DNA from: a virus
Direction: 5' to 3' (one strand)
Virus record (IMG/VR): IMGVR_UViG_3300034103_001310
Location: 1-21,162 of that record
DNA length: 21,162 nt
Within the stretch, counting starts at the first letter, position 1. The number at the start of each line of letters is the position of its first letter. Of the stretch, positions 7,436 to 15,981 are shown piece after piece. The notes beneath the pieces are model-generated. The model ran no database searches. It saw nothing but the letters and a program-made list of their open reading frames with translations, and had not been told where the DNA came from. The translations under genes were made by a program, and so were the position numbers.

Positions 7436-8506
7436 TTAATAATATTTCGGATAAGGACATTCACAATCTTCTTCGCCTTCCGTTTCTTGTTCGCATTCGC
7501 AATTTAGCTCCTCTTCTTCGCAATCTTCTGTCTCTGGGTCGCATTCGCACTCCTCCACTTCGTCTGGATCGCACTTGGCTTGGATTATCCAATATTTTTT
7601 GTCTTGAAATACAACAATCCCTTTTGTGCCTTCTTTCATGTCTTCAAAAATGTTGTCTGGGTCGTGGATATCATCTTCGTGTTTGTTTCCACCAACCATG
7701 TCTTGGATACATGCTCTTACGCTTGTTCCGCTCCCAATATCAGCTAGCGACTGAAACCGATAGTGCTTGTTTTTGTTTTCTACGTTTACGATGTAGTACT
7801 TACCCTCTTGAAAGACGACAATTCCCTTGGTGTCAATTTTCATGCCCTTAAACATTTTGTACGGATCGTATATTTTTGAAACGTGTGGTTGGTAGCCAGA
7901 CATTTGCCGAACACACGCATCGCACGATTCTCCTTCCAGATCCTCTAAGGCGTGGAACTTGAAAAATCTCGTTTCTGTGTGGATAAACATCCAGCTTATA
8001 GGAGCTTGATCGTCATCCTTAAGTATATTGATCGAATCAGTTAGGCATTTCGGATGCCCACCGTAATCACGCCCAGAACACTCCCCTGGATTTTGCCCAA
8101 CTCGCCACTTTATTCCATTAGGTGAAGGAGGAAAATAGTGCGGATCGTAATCAGCGGATCCCTGCGTCGGAACAAACGCAGGATATATCTCTCCAACCCT
8201 ATATCTTTTAGGAGTGCCGCTACTTCCCTCGCTGTTTCCTGCGACTCGGCAACCAAAAGGCTTAGCTACTGGTATACCAGGCGCATCTAGAGGTCTGTTT
8301 GGTTTGTAGTCAATAAACTTAAGATACCTCGGGTCAAAACCGCGACAAAGAACATAAGTATCGAACCTGTCTTCCTCAGCTACTTGCATCATTGCGCAGT
8401 ACGGCCAAACGCCTTCTACGCTTAGGCTGTCAAAACTACCTCGCACCGGATTAAACGGCACTGGTATTTTGAATTCTGGTGTCGGCCTGCGTCGTTTTCT
8501 AAACAT
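7436..8506 (-). CDS. Conserved-type phage hypothetical protein with duplicated module and acidic CxC tail
   Basis: A 356-residue protein of unknown function. An N-terminal section (about 45-160) contains DRFDTYVLCRGFDPRYLKF and WRVGQNPGECSG and looks compactly folded. It is followed by a tandem duplication of about 66 residues: copy 1 (about 179-243) has DTKGIVVFQEGKYYIV, copy 2 (about 246-310) has GTKGIVVFQDKKYWII. The last 45 residues are very acidic and carry CxC pairs (C320/322, C336/338, C348/350) plus C312 and C329. It begins 10 bases after the coiled-coil gene. It has no signal peptide or membrane segment. A structural or tail-tip role is plausible only from its neighbours. Confidence 0.82.
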   Translation of the reverse strand: MFRKRRRPTPEFKIPVPFNPVRGSFDSLSVEGVWPYCAMMQVAEEDRFDTYVLCRGFDPRYLKFIDYKPNRPLDAPGIPVAKPFGCRVAGNSEGSSGTPKRYRVGEIYPAFVPTQGSADYDPHYFPPSPNGIKWRVGQNPGECSGRDYGGHPKCLTDSINILKDDDQAPISWMFIHTETRFFKFHALEDLEGESCDACVRQMSGYQPHVSKIYDPYKMFKGMKIDTKGIVVFQEGKYYIVNVENKNKHYRFQSLADIGSGTSVRACIQDMVGGNKHEDDIHDPDNIFEDMKEGTKGIVVFQDKKYWIIQAKCDPDEVEECECDPETEDCEEEELNCECEQETEGEEDCECPYPKYY

Positions 8507-8515
8507 GATTGATTC
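8507..8515 (-). promoter_or_regulatory. Gene junction with TTAAGAAT...ATCATG pattern
   Basis: Between the coiled-coil gene and the 356-residue gene the minus strand reads TTAAGAATCAATCATG, with no Shine-Dalgarno match. The same frame of bases, with different spacer lengths, occurs before the starts at 7423 and 18691. It may be a translation-start context or only similar AT-rich junctions. Confidence 0.25.
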
Positions 8516-10507
8516 TTAAGTTGGGGTCAGCCAGCCACCACCGCTATCGCCAAGACCAGCGATCATCTGGGCCACATCTTTCCACTCAGGCGCAACGTCT
8601 TCTCTTCTTTCGACAAATGCATAAAGACCAACGAGTATTTTATTTCTCTCGTCGAGCTGATAAGCGAGCAACGCCCTGTTTTGATCTGCAATATTCTTCC
8701 AACCCTCTAATCTGCGAACACTACTGTCCATCAATTGCAAAATTGCCTTGTGCTTGTGTTCTGCAAGGGTATTTGCGTTCTGCATGAGCAATACCGCATA
8801 TTTCTCCCTGCCGGAAATAAAGGATGTCAAAGCGCTCTGGAGTTCACTGAGCAAAGTGTGTCGCTCTTGAAGTTTTACCTTAGTAGCCTCTTGTTTTGCA
8901 GAAAACTTTGGCTGAATTATAGCGGCATGCTGGGACTTGATTTGCTGGATTTTTTCGTACCTAGAAATAGCGTCGGTGTATTCCCACTTTCTGAACAGTT
9001 CTTCGAGTTGATATTTTTTGTCCTCGTAGTCGAGGAATTTCTGCCTGAACTCCCTATCTCCGTTGTAGAGCACTGTTTTTATTTCGGTGTCTAGCTTGAT
9101 TCCAAGATCCTTCCAGTCAAAAACTAGCTTTTCATTAACAAATTCTTTTTCTCTGCATTCTTTTGCAATCGCATAGATACCGTTCACTAGCGATGCCTGG
9201 TAATTCAAAAGGCTTGCCTTGAGGGACCACATGTTTCCTAGCGCATCAACTCTTTTTGACTCGGCAGCAAAAGACTGCTCGTACAGTTTGTGTTCGTTGT
9301 CCACTTTTTCGCGATTAAGGCGGTCGTTCAAAAGCTGAATTTGCTCTTCTTTGTCCCTGTTGTTTCTTGCAGTGAAATCGCTCAGGATGATAGAGGTGTA
9401 AAGCCCCCGGCTGACTAATTGTTGCATTTGCTGAGACAGGCTGGAAGCGGCCTGCTCGTTAATCCTTGCAAGTTCCGTTTGGCCAAGGTTATCGAAAAGA
9501 GCACGAGTAACGGTAGCGTTCGATTGGAGCCCGCCTCCGATGCCATTCGCAGCAGAACCGTATTGCCCTTCGTACGAAGTAATAAAACTCCTCAACTCTG
9601 ACTGAAGCGATGCGTTATTCGCAACAATAGAACTCAAGTCGTTCTGAATCTTCACTAGGATTGCTTCGAATTTTGCAATGTACAATTGCAAGTTTTGTTT
9701 AACAAGCTCCGTTTGAGCGCTCAATTGCTCGTAGTGCGACTCCCACTGATCCCGCAGCCCTTCGAGTTTAGTTAGAAACTCTTCAAGATGCTCGGTGTTT
9801 TTGTCGTCTACATTTGAAACTTTAGTCTCTATGTCTTGCAAATACTTCTCGTACTCTTGATCTATCTCTGCAAATTTTTGCTGATATTCGTTAAGAAGAG
9901 CAGTGACGCTTGCGGCCTGCTCGGAAAAAAGAGCAGTTACTGCCTGCGAAGTTGCATTTGCGTTTGTCTCAAAAGCACCAAGCCTGTTTACCATCAACTC
10001 CAACGACTGCTTTGCGGATTCAGCGTCCGCCTCTATTTGCTCTTGATTTTCTGAAATCATTGTCTCGATTTCAGTCATGTAGGTATCAAGATTATCTAAG
10101 AAAACACCAGCTTGGTAATTTTGCTCGTCAACTTGTGCCCTAAACTGAGTAAACGAGCTATCCACCATGTCGAGCATGCTAGCTAATATTTCGCGGTATC
10201 GCTGCTGGTTAGCGTTTCTAGCTTCGTTCGCGGCTACCGTGTATGCATTGCACATTCCAAGAACCGCCGCTTGAGCGCTTAAGCCTGTTTTTTGAGCTCC
10301 AAAATAATTTGTTGGCGGAGTAGTCGTATTGTCTTGTACTATGCTAGTAACTTCCCAGCCCTGAGCTAAAAGCCACCCCATGACGTTTTCGGGGATGCCG
10401 TTAGCGGCTCGCGTTGTCCACCATGTGGAAAACGCTGGGTTGACAATCGGCAATAAGTTTATGTTATTTTGAGCTGGATTTTGCTCTGGTATGTAATCGA
10501 TTGGCAC
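8516..10507 (-). CDS. Long coiled-coil virion-associated protein
   Basis: A 663-residue protein, almost entirely alpha-helical after residue about 85, rich in Glu, Gln, Lys and Ala, with few cysteines. Long heptad-like stretches run roughly 100-330 (for example EIDQEYEKYLQDIE) and 390-600 (KEEQIQLLNDRLNREK), split by a Gly-rich break near 320-340 (AANGIGGGLQSN). The N-terminal 80 residues are a separate, non-helical piece (YIPEQNPAQNN, AFSTWWTTRAANG). Start GTG 10507 has AAGGAAAG upstream. It follows the tail-fibre gene directly. A tail shaft, internal ejection or fibre-chaperone role would fit. No catalytic motif is seen, and the family is not recognised. Confidence 0.83.
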   Translation of the reverse strand: MPIDYIPEQNPAQNNINLLPIVNPAFSTWWTTRAANGIPENVMGWLLAQGWEVTSIVQDNTTTPPTNYFGAQKTGLSAQAAVLGMCNAYTVAANEARNANQQRYREILASMLDMVDSSFTQFRAQVDEQNYQAGVFLDNLDTYMTEIETMISENQEQIEADAESAKQSLELMVNRLGAFETNANATSQAVTALFSEQAASVTALLNEYQQKFAEIDQEYEKYLQDIETKVSNVDDKNTEHLEEFLTKLEGLRDQWESHYEQLSAQTELVKQNLQLYIAKFEAILVKIQNDLSSIVANNASLQSELRSFITSYEGQYGSAANGIGGGLQSNATVTRALFDNLGQTELARINEQAASSLSQQMQQLVSRGLYTSIILSDFTARNNRDKEEQIQLLNDRLNREKVDNEHKLYEQSFAAESKRVDALGNMWSLKASLLNYQASLVNGIYAIAKECREKEFVNEKLVFDWKDLGIKLDTEIKTVLYNGDREFRQKFLDYEDKKYQLEELFRKWEYTDAISRYEKIQQIKSQHAAIIQPKFSAKQEATKVKLQERHTLLSELQSALTSFISGREKYAVLLMQNANTLAEHKHKAILQLMDSSVRRLEGWKNIADQNRALLAYQLDERNKILVGLYAFVERREDVAPEWKDVAQMIAGLGDSGGGWLTPT

Positions 10508-10522
10508 AATAGCTTTCCTTTT

Positions 10523-12919
10523 TTACACTGCTGCGGCCTTGGCAGTCATTTCAAATACCGTCCATGTGTTAGCTGCCGAGCAGAAACACCGAACACCTTT
10601 GTTTGCTGGAATGACAACAGCTGCGTCTGTGGCTAGTCCATTCAACACTCCTCCTGATGCCGGATAAAGTCTGGCCGAAACTGCAGAACTGTTGTTGATT
10701 ACTTCCATGATGTCTCCAGCGGCTCCTGCAGGAAGCCTAACGCCTTTAGTTGCGCTGTCGCAGGTAATAAAAGTTGTGTTGGTTGTCGCCAACGCAACAG
10801 CGTCTCCAGAGTTACTTCCGTCTGCAGCAAAAGGAGATGCGGTGATACTTGCATACGTGGCCTGCGTTCCGTCCCCGCGATAAAACAGCCTTGTGTTGTT
10901 GCTCAACTTTGGCATCAGACCGTGCGCAGACGAAGTTGCGTTCAAGTCCGTGTTGTCGTCTGGTGCGGCCACATCATCAAGCTTTGGCATTGCGTGGACG
11001 TGATCTCGACGCGCGGCGGTCATGGATGACCCAGCTGCCGCAATTCCGAGCCCAGATGGAACCGTTGCGTCAAACAACGCCTTATTGGCGTACACTATTT
11101 CTCCATTATCGATCGCAACTACATTCCGAAATCCAGATGATGGAGCAACGGCTTTAATCAGGAGACCATGCGCAGATGTGGTTGCATTTAAGTCGGTGTT
11201 ATCGTCAGGCGCATAAAAATCGTCGAGTTTTATGGCTTTTGCGTCAACCAAATAGCGATTTGTCCACAAATCAGAAATCAGCAACTTGAATGGAGATCCG
11301 GCAGAATTGACCAAGTACAGAAAGTCGCTAGTTGCCGGAGTTCCTGAAGACGCAAGAGTTGTTGAAACGTATGTTGCAAAAGTAGGATGAAGATTGGCCT
11401 TTAAGTTCGCGTAAGTGAGTTTTTTATTGTCTCCACCATCATCGACCAAAAAGAGATCTCCATCACTGATAGATGCGGCGCTTAACGCTGATATATCGAT
11501 ATCGGCAGCAATGACACCGCTCAAGTAAGACGCAAGACTTCCGACATCAAGTCGAAAACTTGCACTTCCCCTTCGCATCCAAATGTCATCTCCAGTAGTT
11601 ACTGGCGGGGATGCGTCACCTTTGTTCCAAAGCTGCGTTTCTACGTAAGACAACAAGTCGGCTCCAGTTGTCTTTTTTGGCGTAGTCCCATCAATTACGT
11701 AAAACGTATTTCCACCAACTAACGACGTATGCGCAGGCAACCCAGCTACATAAGCGCGGTAATCAGCCCACAAAGTAGACTCTAAATCGCCTAGCGTGGT
11801 TTTCTTTGCAACCGATCCGTCGCCAATCAAAACGAGCGATGCGGAAGAAAGCGGAAGTGTTGCCGAAGACAGGACAGTTAAATTCAGAACGTCCTGCTGC
11901 GAAGTTGCGTTCGTAAACGTCTTCAGTTCATCGACAGTAACACTTAATGTAGATCCTGCCCTTCCTATTACAATTTTGTCTCCGGTAGTTACTGGGCTTC
12001 CGCTTGATGCGGACCAACCGGATGCGATTACATAAGAAGACAAAAGTCCAATGTCAAGTTTTTGCTGAACGCCAGACCGAAATATGACAAAGCTATCTCC
12101 AGACGCACCAGCAACGGCAGCAGTTGCCGCGTTTTGTGTTGAAACGACATAGCTTGCAATGTTTGCTCCAGTAGCTGTTTTTCCGTCAGCACTTCGCTTT
12201 AAGATAAACGTGTCGGTAGCATTTACGGCTCCTGGCAACGCAGAAAAACTATTCCACGCTGACAACACGGTGCTAGTGCCAAGTTTTCCCTCGACGTAAT
12301 CCGAAATCTTTAGCGCAGTAATTTTTTTCGAAACACCGCTATCAATCACGTAAAACGTGTCTGCATCAGCGAGAGACGAAACAGAATCAAGGCTTAGAAC
12401 GTAGTTCAAGAATTGAGCATAGACCCTTGCAGCGATGTCAGCATACGTGGTTTTTTTTGCAACACCGCTTTGAGCAAGCACGTATTGGTCGGACTCGCCG
12501 AGCGTTGCGGCGGAAAGCCCAACAATTTGTGTGCCTAAAGACTGTTGGTTCGCACTCAAAAACGCGCGAACAACGTCAATTTCGATTTGGCGAAGCTCAC
12601 CGCCGTCGTTAAAAATTAGCTTGTCGCCGGATGTGATTGTGGCGCTAGTTCCAATTGCCTCAAGCTTATCGACAATCCAATTGAAAAAGTTCTGTGCTGT
12701 TAATGTTTTTTCGAGTCCAGATTGAAACGCAACAAACTTATCAGAATTTGACAGTGAGACGGAACCAGCGTCCTTGAGCTTGTCGATAATAAAAGAAGCC
12801 AGAGCGGTCGCTGTGACGCTCTTTGAAGACGCTAAATCAACTAACGGAATTTTTTCAGTGCCTTCCAGCGTATCAGCTGGAAGACTAGAGACCCATTCTT
12901 CGAATGTGATTTCTGGCAC
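10523..12919 (-). CDS. Tail fibre protein built from about 13 imperfect repeats
   Basis: A 798-residue protein. Residues 1 to about 560 consist of about 13 imperfect repeats of 35-50 residues with the plan L-x3-D-x-F-x-V-x3-G-x3-K-K-x-T-x5-L-x2-Y-V (for example DTFYVIDSGVSKKIT and NTFYVIDGTTPKKTT). Then come two copies of APDDNTDLNAT(T/S)SAHGL at about 570 and 651, and ARRDHVH (about 635-641), a motif frequent in phage fibres. The C-terminal part (from about 690: KGVRLPAGAAGDIMEVIN, VVIPANKGVRCF) resembles the terminal beta domain of many phage fibres. The likely job is host binding at the tail. Start GTG 12919 has GGAG 8 bases upstream, inside the end of the previous gene. Confidence 0.9.
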   Translation of the reverse strand: MPEITFEEWVSSLPADTLEGTEKIPLVDLASSKSVTATALASFIIDKLKDAGSVSLSNSDKFVAFQSGLEKTLTAQNFFNWIVDKLEAIGTSATITSGDKLIFNDGGELRQIEIDVVRAFLSANQQSLGTQIVGLSAATLGESDQYVLAQSGVAKKTTYADIAARVYAQFLNYVLSLDSVSSLADADTFYVIDSGVSKKITALKISDYVEGKLGTSTVLSAWNSFSALPGAVNATDTFILKRSADGKTATGANIASYVVSTQNAATAAVAGASGDSFVIFRSGVQQKLDIGLLSSYVIASGWSASSGSPVTTGDKIVIGRAGSTLSVTVDELKTFTNATSQQDVLNLTVLSSATLPLSSASLVLIGDGSVAKKTTLGDLESTLWADYRAYVAGLPAHTSLVGGNTFYVIDGTTPKKTTGADLLSYVETQLWNKGDASPPVTTGDDIWMRRGSASFRLDVGSLASYLSGVIAADIDISALSAASISDGDLFLVDDGGDNKKLTYANLKANLHPTFATYVSTTLASSGTPATSDFLYLVNSAGSPFKLLISDLWTNRYLVDAKAIKLDDFYAPDDNTDLNATTSAHGLLIKAVAPSSGFRNVVAIDNGEIVYANKALFDATVPSGLGIAAAGSSMTAARRDHVHAMPKLDDVAAPDDNTDLNATSSAHGLMPKLSNNTRLFYRGDGTQATYASITASPFAADGSNSGDAVALATTNTTFITCDSATKGVRLPAGAAGDIMEVINNSSAVSARLYPASGGVLNGLATDAAVVIPANKGVRCFCSAANTWTVFEMTAKAAAV

Positions 12920-12922
12920 AAT

Positions 12923-14179
12923 TTATCTCCACGCCCCTGAAGGCATTATTACCGCGCTAGCACCTTCCCAAGCCCAGTTCCCGCTGTTTGCTGAGAGAAT
13001 CAGCATCATGTACTTCCCCCGAGCCCTTGGATAAGAGCGATGGTTTACACCAGGAGTCCACACTCCAGTACTGTGTACACCGGAAGACGATCCGCCATTA
13101 CCAGTCAAAGAATCGATTATTGATTTCGCATTGATTGCAACTTGCTCCGCAGTGTCGGCGAGCATTATTCTCCATGTTACATTAACGCTCCCCGCAGCTG
13201 TCATTCCGTGAAGCTGAATAAGCCTCCCGTAACTATTGCCGTCTCCAAGCCTGATCGGCCCTATAGCAACATGAGAGCCAACTCCACTCTTAAACGGCCA
13301 AAATCCTTGATTATCGATGTCGTACATCCAAGACACAGAGCTTCCTGGAATGCGAACGTATACAGACTTTGAGCCGTGATCGTAAGTCAACGTTGTGTCT
13401 TGATCGGAAACATTTACGAGGTGTTCTGGTATCACATCTTCCGAAATAGCTTGCAAGCCCTCTCCAGACGCAGACACAGCGTAAAGACCGTAACGAGACA
13501 AGAAAAAATAATTGTCCAGGTGGTCCCTGCACCATGCCTTCGGTCCTATCATTCCGACATGACGAGATATATTCCGCAGAGATCCTTCCGCTACTGGATC
13601 TCCTCGAAGCACCCACAAGGAATCGCTCGTGGCGGCGAGAAGAACTGCGTCTTTATGAGGGATCAAAGCAACGATGTCTTTACCTATTTCCCCGGCCTCG
13701 GACAGTTGCATAACAGTTGGTCGCGACAGGTCACTAAAATCTGAGCTTAGCGACCAATCGGAATAAGCACCCATACGACTAACATTAACCACCTTGCCGT
13801 TTGGAACAAAAAGCCTGTCGCGATACACGCACTGAGCAGGATGAACCGGAGGACCGCCACTTGCAGGAGTTGGCGCATAAATAACGCCACCACTATGCGA
13901 ACTCGCATTCCCGGTTACAGTCGAAACCGAGCTTCCACCATTTCCAATAACGTTCACGAAGTAGTTTCCGTTCGCGTCAGTCAAAGTCGCGCTTTGTGTT
14001 GCAGGAGGCGAAGACACTGATGGCGGAACAAAAGAACCTCCTCTAAGCCGCCCTCGGAAATCCTCTAGCCGACAATTGACTGCCCACGGACTAAAATACT
14101 GCTCACGCCTGCCTGTTTCTTGTCGAAAAGACAGTCGCCTGTTTACTCCAGATGGAAACAGTATTTCTTTTGTTGCCAT
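12923..14179 (-). CDS. Beta-propeller-like phage tail protein
   Basis: A 418-residue protein. A central region has repeated beta-blade signatures: LWVLRGDPVAEGS (189-200), a conserved-looking ISRHVGMIGPKAWC (204-217), FFLSRYGLYAVS (225-236) and WMYDIDNQGFWPF (284-296). This pattern is common in phage tail proteins that form propellers, including podovirus nozzle-type proteins, so a tail-tube, nozzle or connector role is likely but not proven. A Gly/Ser-rich loop at about 70-110 probably links an N-terminal arm to the propeller. Start ATG 14179 has no obvious ribosome site. The gene follows the stop of the 133-residue gene by 8 bases. No catalytic residues are recognised. Confidence 0.85.
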   Translation of the reverse strand: MATKEILFPSGVNRRLSFRQETGRREQYFSPWAVNCRLEDFRGRLRGGSFVPPSVSSPPATQSATLTDANGNYFVNVIGNGGSSVSTVTGNASSHSGGVIYAPTPASGGPPVHPAQCVYRDRLFVPNGKVVNVSRMGAYSDWSLSSDFSDLSRPTVMQLSEAGEIGKDIVALIPHKDAVLLAATSDSLWVLRGDPVAEGSLRNISRHVGMIGPKAWCRDHLDNYFFLSRYGLYAVSASGEGLQAISEDVIPEHLVNVSDQDTTLTYDHGSKSVYVRIPGSSVSWMYDIDNQGFWPFKSGVGSHVAIGPIRLGDGNSYGRLIQLHGMTAAGSVNVTWRIMLADTAEQVAINAKSIIDSLTGNGGSSSGVHSTGVWTPGVNHRSYPRARGKYMMLILSANSGNWAWEGASAVIMPSGAWR

Positions 14180-14187
14180 GTCATTGC

Positions 14188-14589
14188 TTAAGCATCAGGA
14201 ACTGCAAGTTGACCAGGAGTTCCGTTCGCAGCAACAGTAAACCCCTTCCAATTAGTTGGCGACTCGCAAATCAGGATCGCCATTACATTTTCAGAGAGCG
14301 CAGACTCGAAGTTAGTACCGGTAGTTCCGTTGATACCAACAGCACCTGGAGAAGTCGTTCGGATTTCGCCACCCGTGGCCGCTCCAGCAATGATAACGAT
14401 CTTTCCTGGGTCTGGAGCAGGAAGAATCAAAATGTTATTAACCGCGCCCCAAGTAGGGATAACGAGTTGAAGCAAACGCTCCTCTGGAATCCTTGTGCCT
14501 GCTGCAGTGGCAGTCAGACGCACAATGCCTGGACCATTAGTAGAAAACGCTCGCAACGCATCGTTCAGAATAGTCGAAGGTGTTGTCAT
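14188..14589 (-). CDS. Small virion-type hypothetical protein
   Basis: A 133-residue protein, mostly beta and Gly/Ala/Thr-rich (ATAAGTRIPEERLLQLVIP, IVIIAGAATGG), typical of small phage structural proteins. It has no signal peptide, membrane span or Cys cluster apart from one Cys in LICESPTNWKGF. AAGGAG lies 7 bases before the ATG. It sits between the 107-residue protein and the propeller gene. A head-decoration or tail-accessory role is inferred from context only. Confidence 0.8.
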   Translation of the reverse strand: MTTPSTILNDALRAFSTNGPGIVRLTATAAGTRIPEERLLQLVIPTWGAVNNILILPAPDPGKIVIIAGAATGGEIRTTSPGAVGINGTTGTNFESALSENVMAILICESPTNWKGFTVAANGTPGQLAVPDA

Positions 14590-14609
14590 AAAATTGCTCC
14601 TTGTAAAAA

Positions 14610-14933
14610 CTAATCCTTCATGGTAATTCCGACTTCGCCAGCAACCGAGCTGGTGATTTTCAAAAACCTAGCGCCGTTCAAAGCAACTGGAATTGGATGC
14701 GCTTGGCCAGCAGCAACTGTTTGCGTTAAAGCAGCGCTAGCTGCATCTTCAGCCGCTAAGTAAGGCCCGTCGTTGACCATGCTTGTGTGCCACGTCAACG
14801 TTGTTAAAGACGATCCAGAAGGGATATAGATCATCCCTGCTGCAAAATCGCCGTAATTGATTGCGCCGCTGTCTGCAACTGCTGCAGCAACAGAAACTCT
14901 CCCAATTGAATTGCTGTATCGATTGTTGGTCAT
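14610..14933 (-). CDS. Small beta-rich virion-type hypothetical protein
   Basis: A 107-residue protein, beta-rich and uncharged in the middle (GMIYIPSGSSLTTLTWHTS), ending in FLKITSSVAGEVGITMKD. The style is that of small structural or decoration proteins in phage operons. Its ATG overlaps the stop of the adaptor-like gene (ATGA), so translation is probably coupled. I recognise no named family and no catalytic motif. Confidence 0.8.
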   Translation of the reverse strand: MTNNRYSNSIGRVSVAAAVADSGAINYGDFAAGMIYIPSGSSLTTLTWHTSMVNDGPYLAAEDAASAALTQTVAAGQAHPIPVALNGARFLKITSSVAGEVGITMKD

Positions 14934-15979
14934 AAAAGTTCACCACCAAATGTTAGGCTTCCGATTCTTTGCTCTCGGCTTCGAAAATTGTAATCAAAAA
15001 CCCCAAATTTACCATTTTCTCCTTTGGGCAAGTCCGGGCCAAGACTTGTAGGACTAGACCGTTCTTGGTCTCTTTGTATCGCTATTGAAATCAATTCTTG
15101 AAAACGCTTTTCGTGAACGTGTTCTCGTTCTTCATAATTATGCTCTGCAGACGCCAAGCAGGCTTCAAGTATGACGTGTCCAAGTACTGAGCCGCCGACA
15201 GGATATGGATTTTCGGAGTTTATCTCAACTGGCCGCAAAATCATCGGTGCTTTCAGCGTATAAACAGCATCGGGGGTTGGGTAAAACACAATAGATTTCC
15301 TGCTCCCAACATCTGGATCAAATAAAGTTGTCCTTACAGAATAAAACGCAGGACGGCCATTTTCGGGATTTGATGATTGCAATTTTCTTATTACCGAATC
15401 ATGCCTTATTTTGACCGACGGATACCATTCGTCATCTCCCGGTAAATAAACCAAGTCGCTATCTCCTGAAACATCTGCAAAAGCAGAGGGCATACTGACT
15501 TCAGGTTGACCGAGAACAGTCGTCACGGTAGCTAAAGGTCGGAAAAAAGACCAGTCGTGAATAGAGTACACGCGATTCAAGCCGTCGCTAATGCAGTACT
15601 TTATTCTTGTCATCTGCTCAGAAGAATAACCTCCTTCTACTCCAAACAGGTAGTGACCAACTCTGTTCCTAAGCGTCGTGTAGTCTATACCGGAAGCGGT
15701 TCCAGATGATATTGCTGGAAATTCTACTTCAAAATGGTAGCTAGCCCCATCGTAATTGAATTCAACGAACGCCGAATACGCAACCCCAGGAAGGTCGTCG
15801 AATTGATACTGGTATGTTCCAGGCGCAACCAGCACCATCGGAGTTCCGTTTGCAACAACTACTGCGTTTGTGTCGGTTCTTTTCACCCCAAATGAATTTG
15901 TAGGATCAGAAAGTAATGCCGAGTCTGGAGCAGTGGCAACCCCATCAACTTTGAAAACTTTTTTGATAAGCCTTGGCAT
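14930..15979 (-). CDS. Probable head-tail adaptor with extra N-terminal domain
   Basis: A 349-residue protein with two parts. Residues 1-95 are a small beta domain (FKVDGVATAPDSALLSDPTN, YQYQFDDLPGVAYSAFVEF) of a kind often fused to phage structural proteins. Residues about 98-349 (DYTTLRNRVGHYLFG, ISDGLNRVYSIHDWSFF, IVFYPTPDAVYTLKAP) resemble phage adaptor or tail-connector proteins, in which an N-terminal helical bundle with a DGL...R...W motif is followed by a beta section. The C-terminal region is helical and charged (EEREHVHEKRFQELI). An adaptor at the portal-tail junction is the favoured reading, but it is a motif-level guess. The gene starts 2 bases after the previous stop, with GTAGG nearby. 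Confidence 0.8.
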   Translation of the reverse strand: MPRLIKKVFKVDGVATAPDSALLSDPTNSFGVKRTDTNAVVVANGTPMVLVAPGTYQYQFDDLPGVAYSAFVEFNYDGASYHFEVEFPAISSGTASGIDYTTLRNRVGHYLFGVEGGYSSEQMTRIKYCISDGLNRVYSIHDWSFFRPLATVTTVLGQPEVSMPSAFADVSGDSDLVYLPGDDEWYPSVKIRHDSVIRKLQSSNPENGRPAFYSVRTTLFDPDVGSRKSIVFYPTPDAVYTLKAPMILRPVEINSENPYPVGGSVLGHVILEACLASAEHNYEEREHVHEKRFQELISIAIQRDQERSSPTSLGPDLPKGENGKFGVFDYNFRSREQRIGSLTFGGELL

Positions 15980-15981
15980 TT

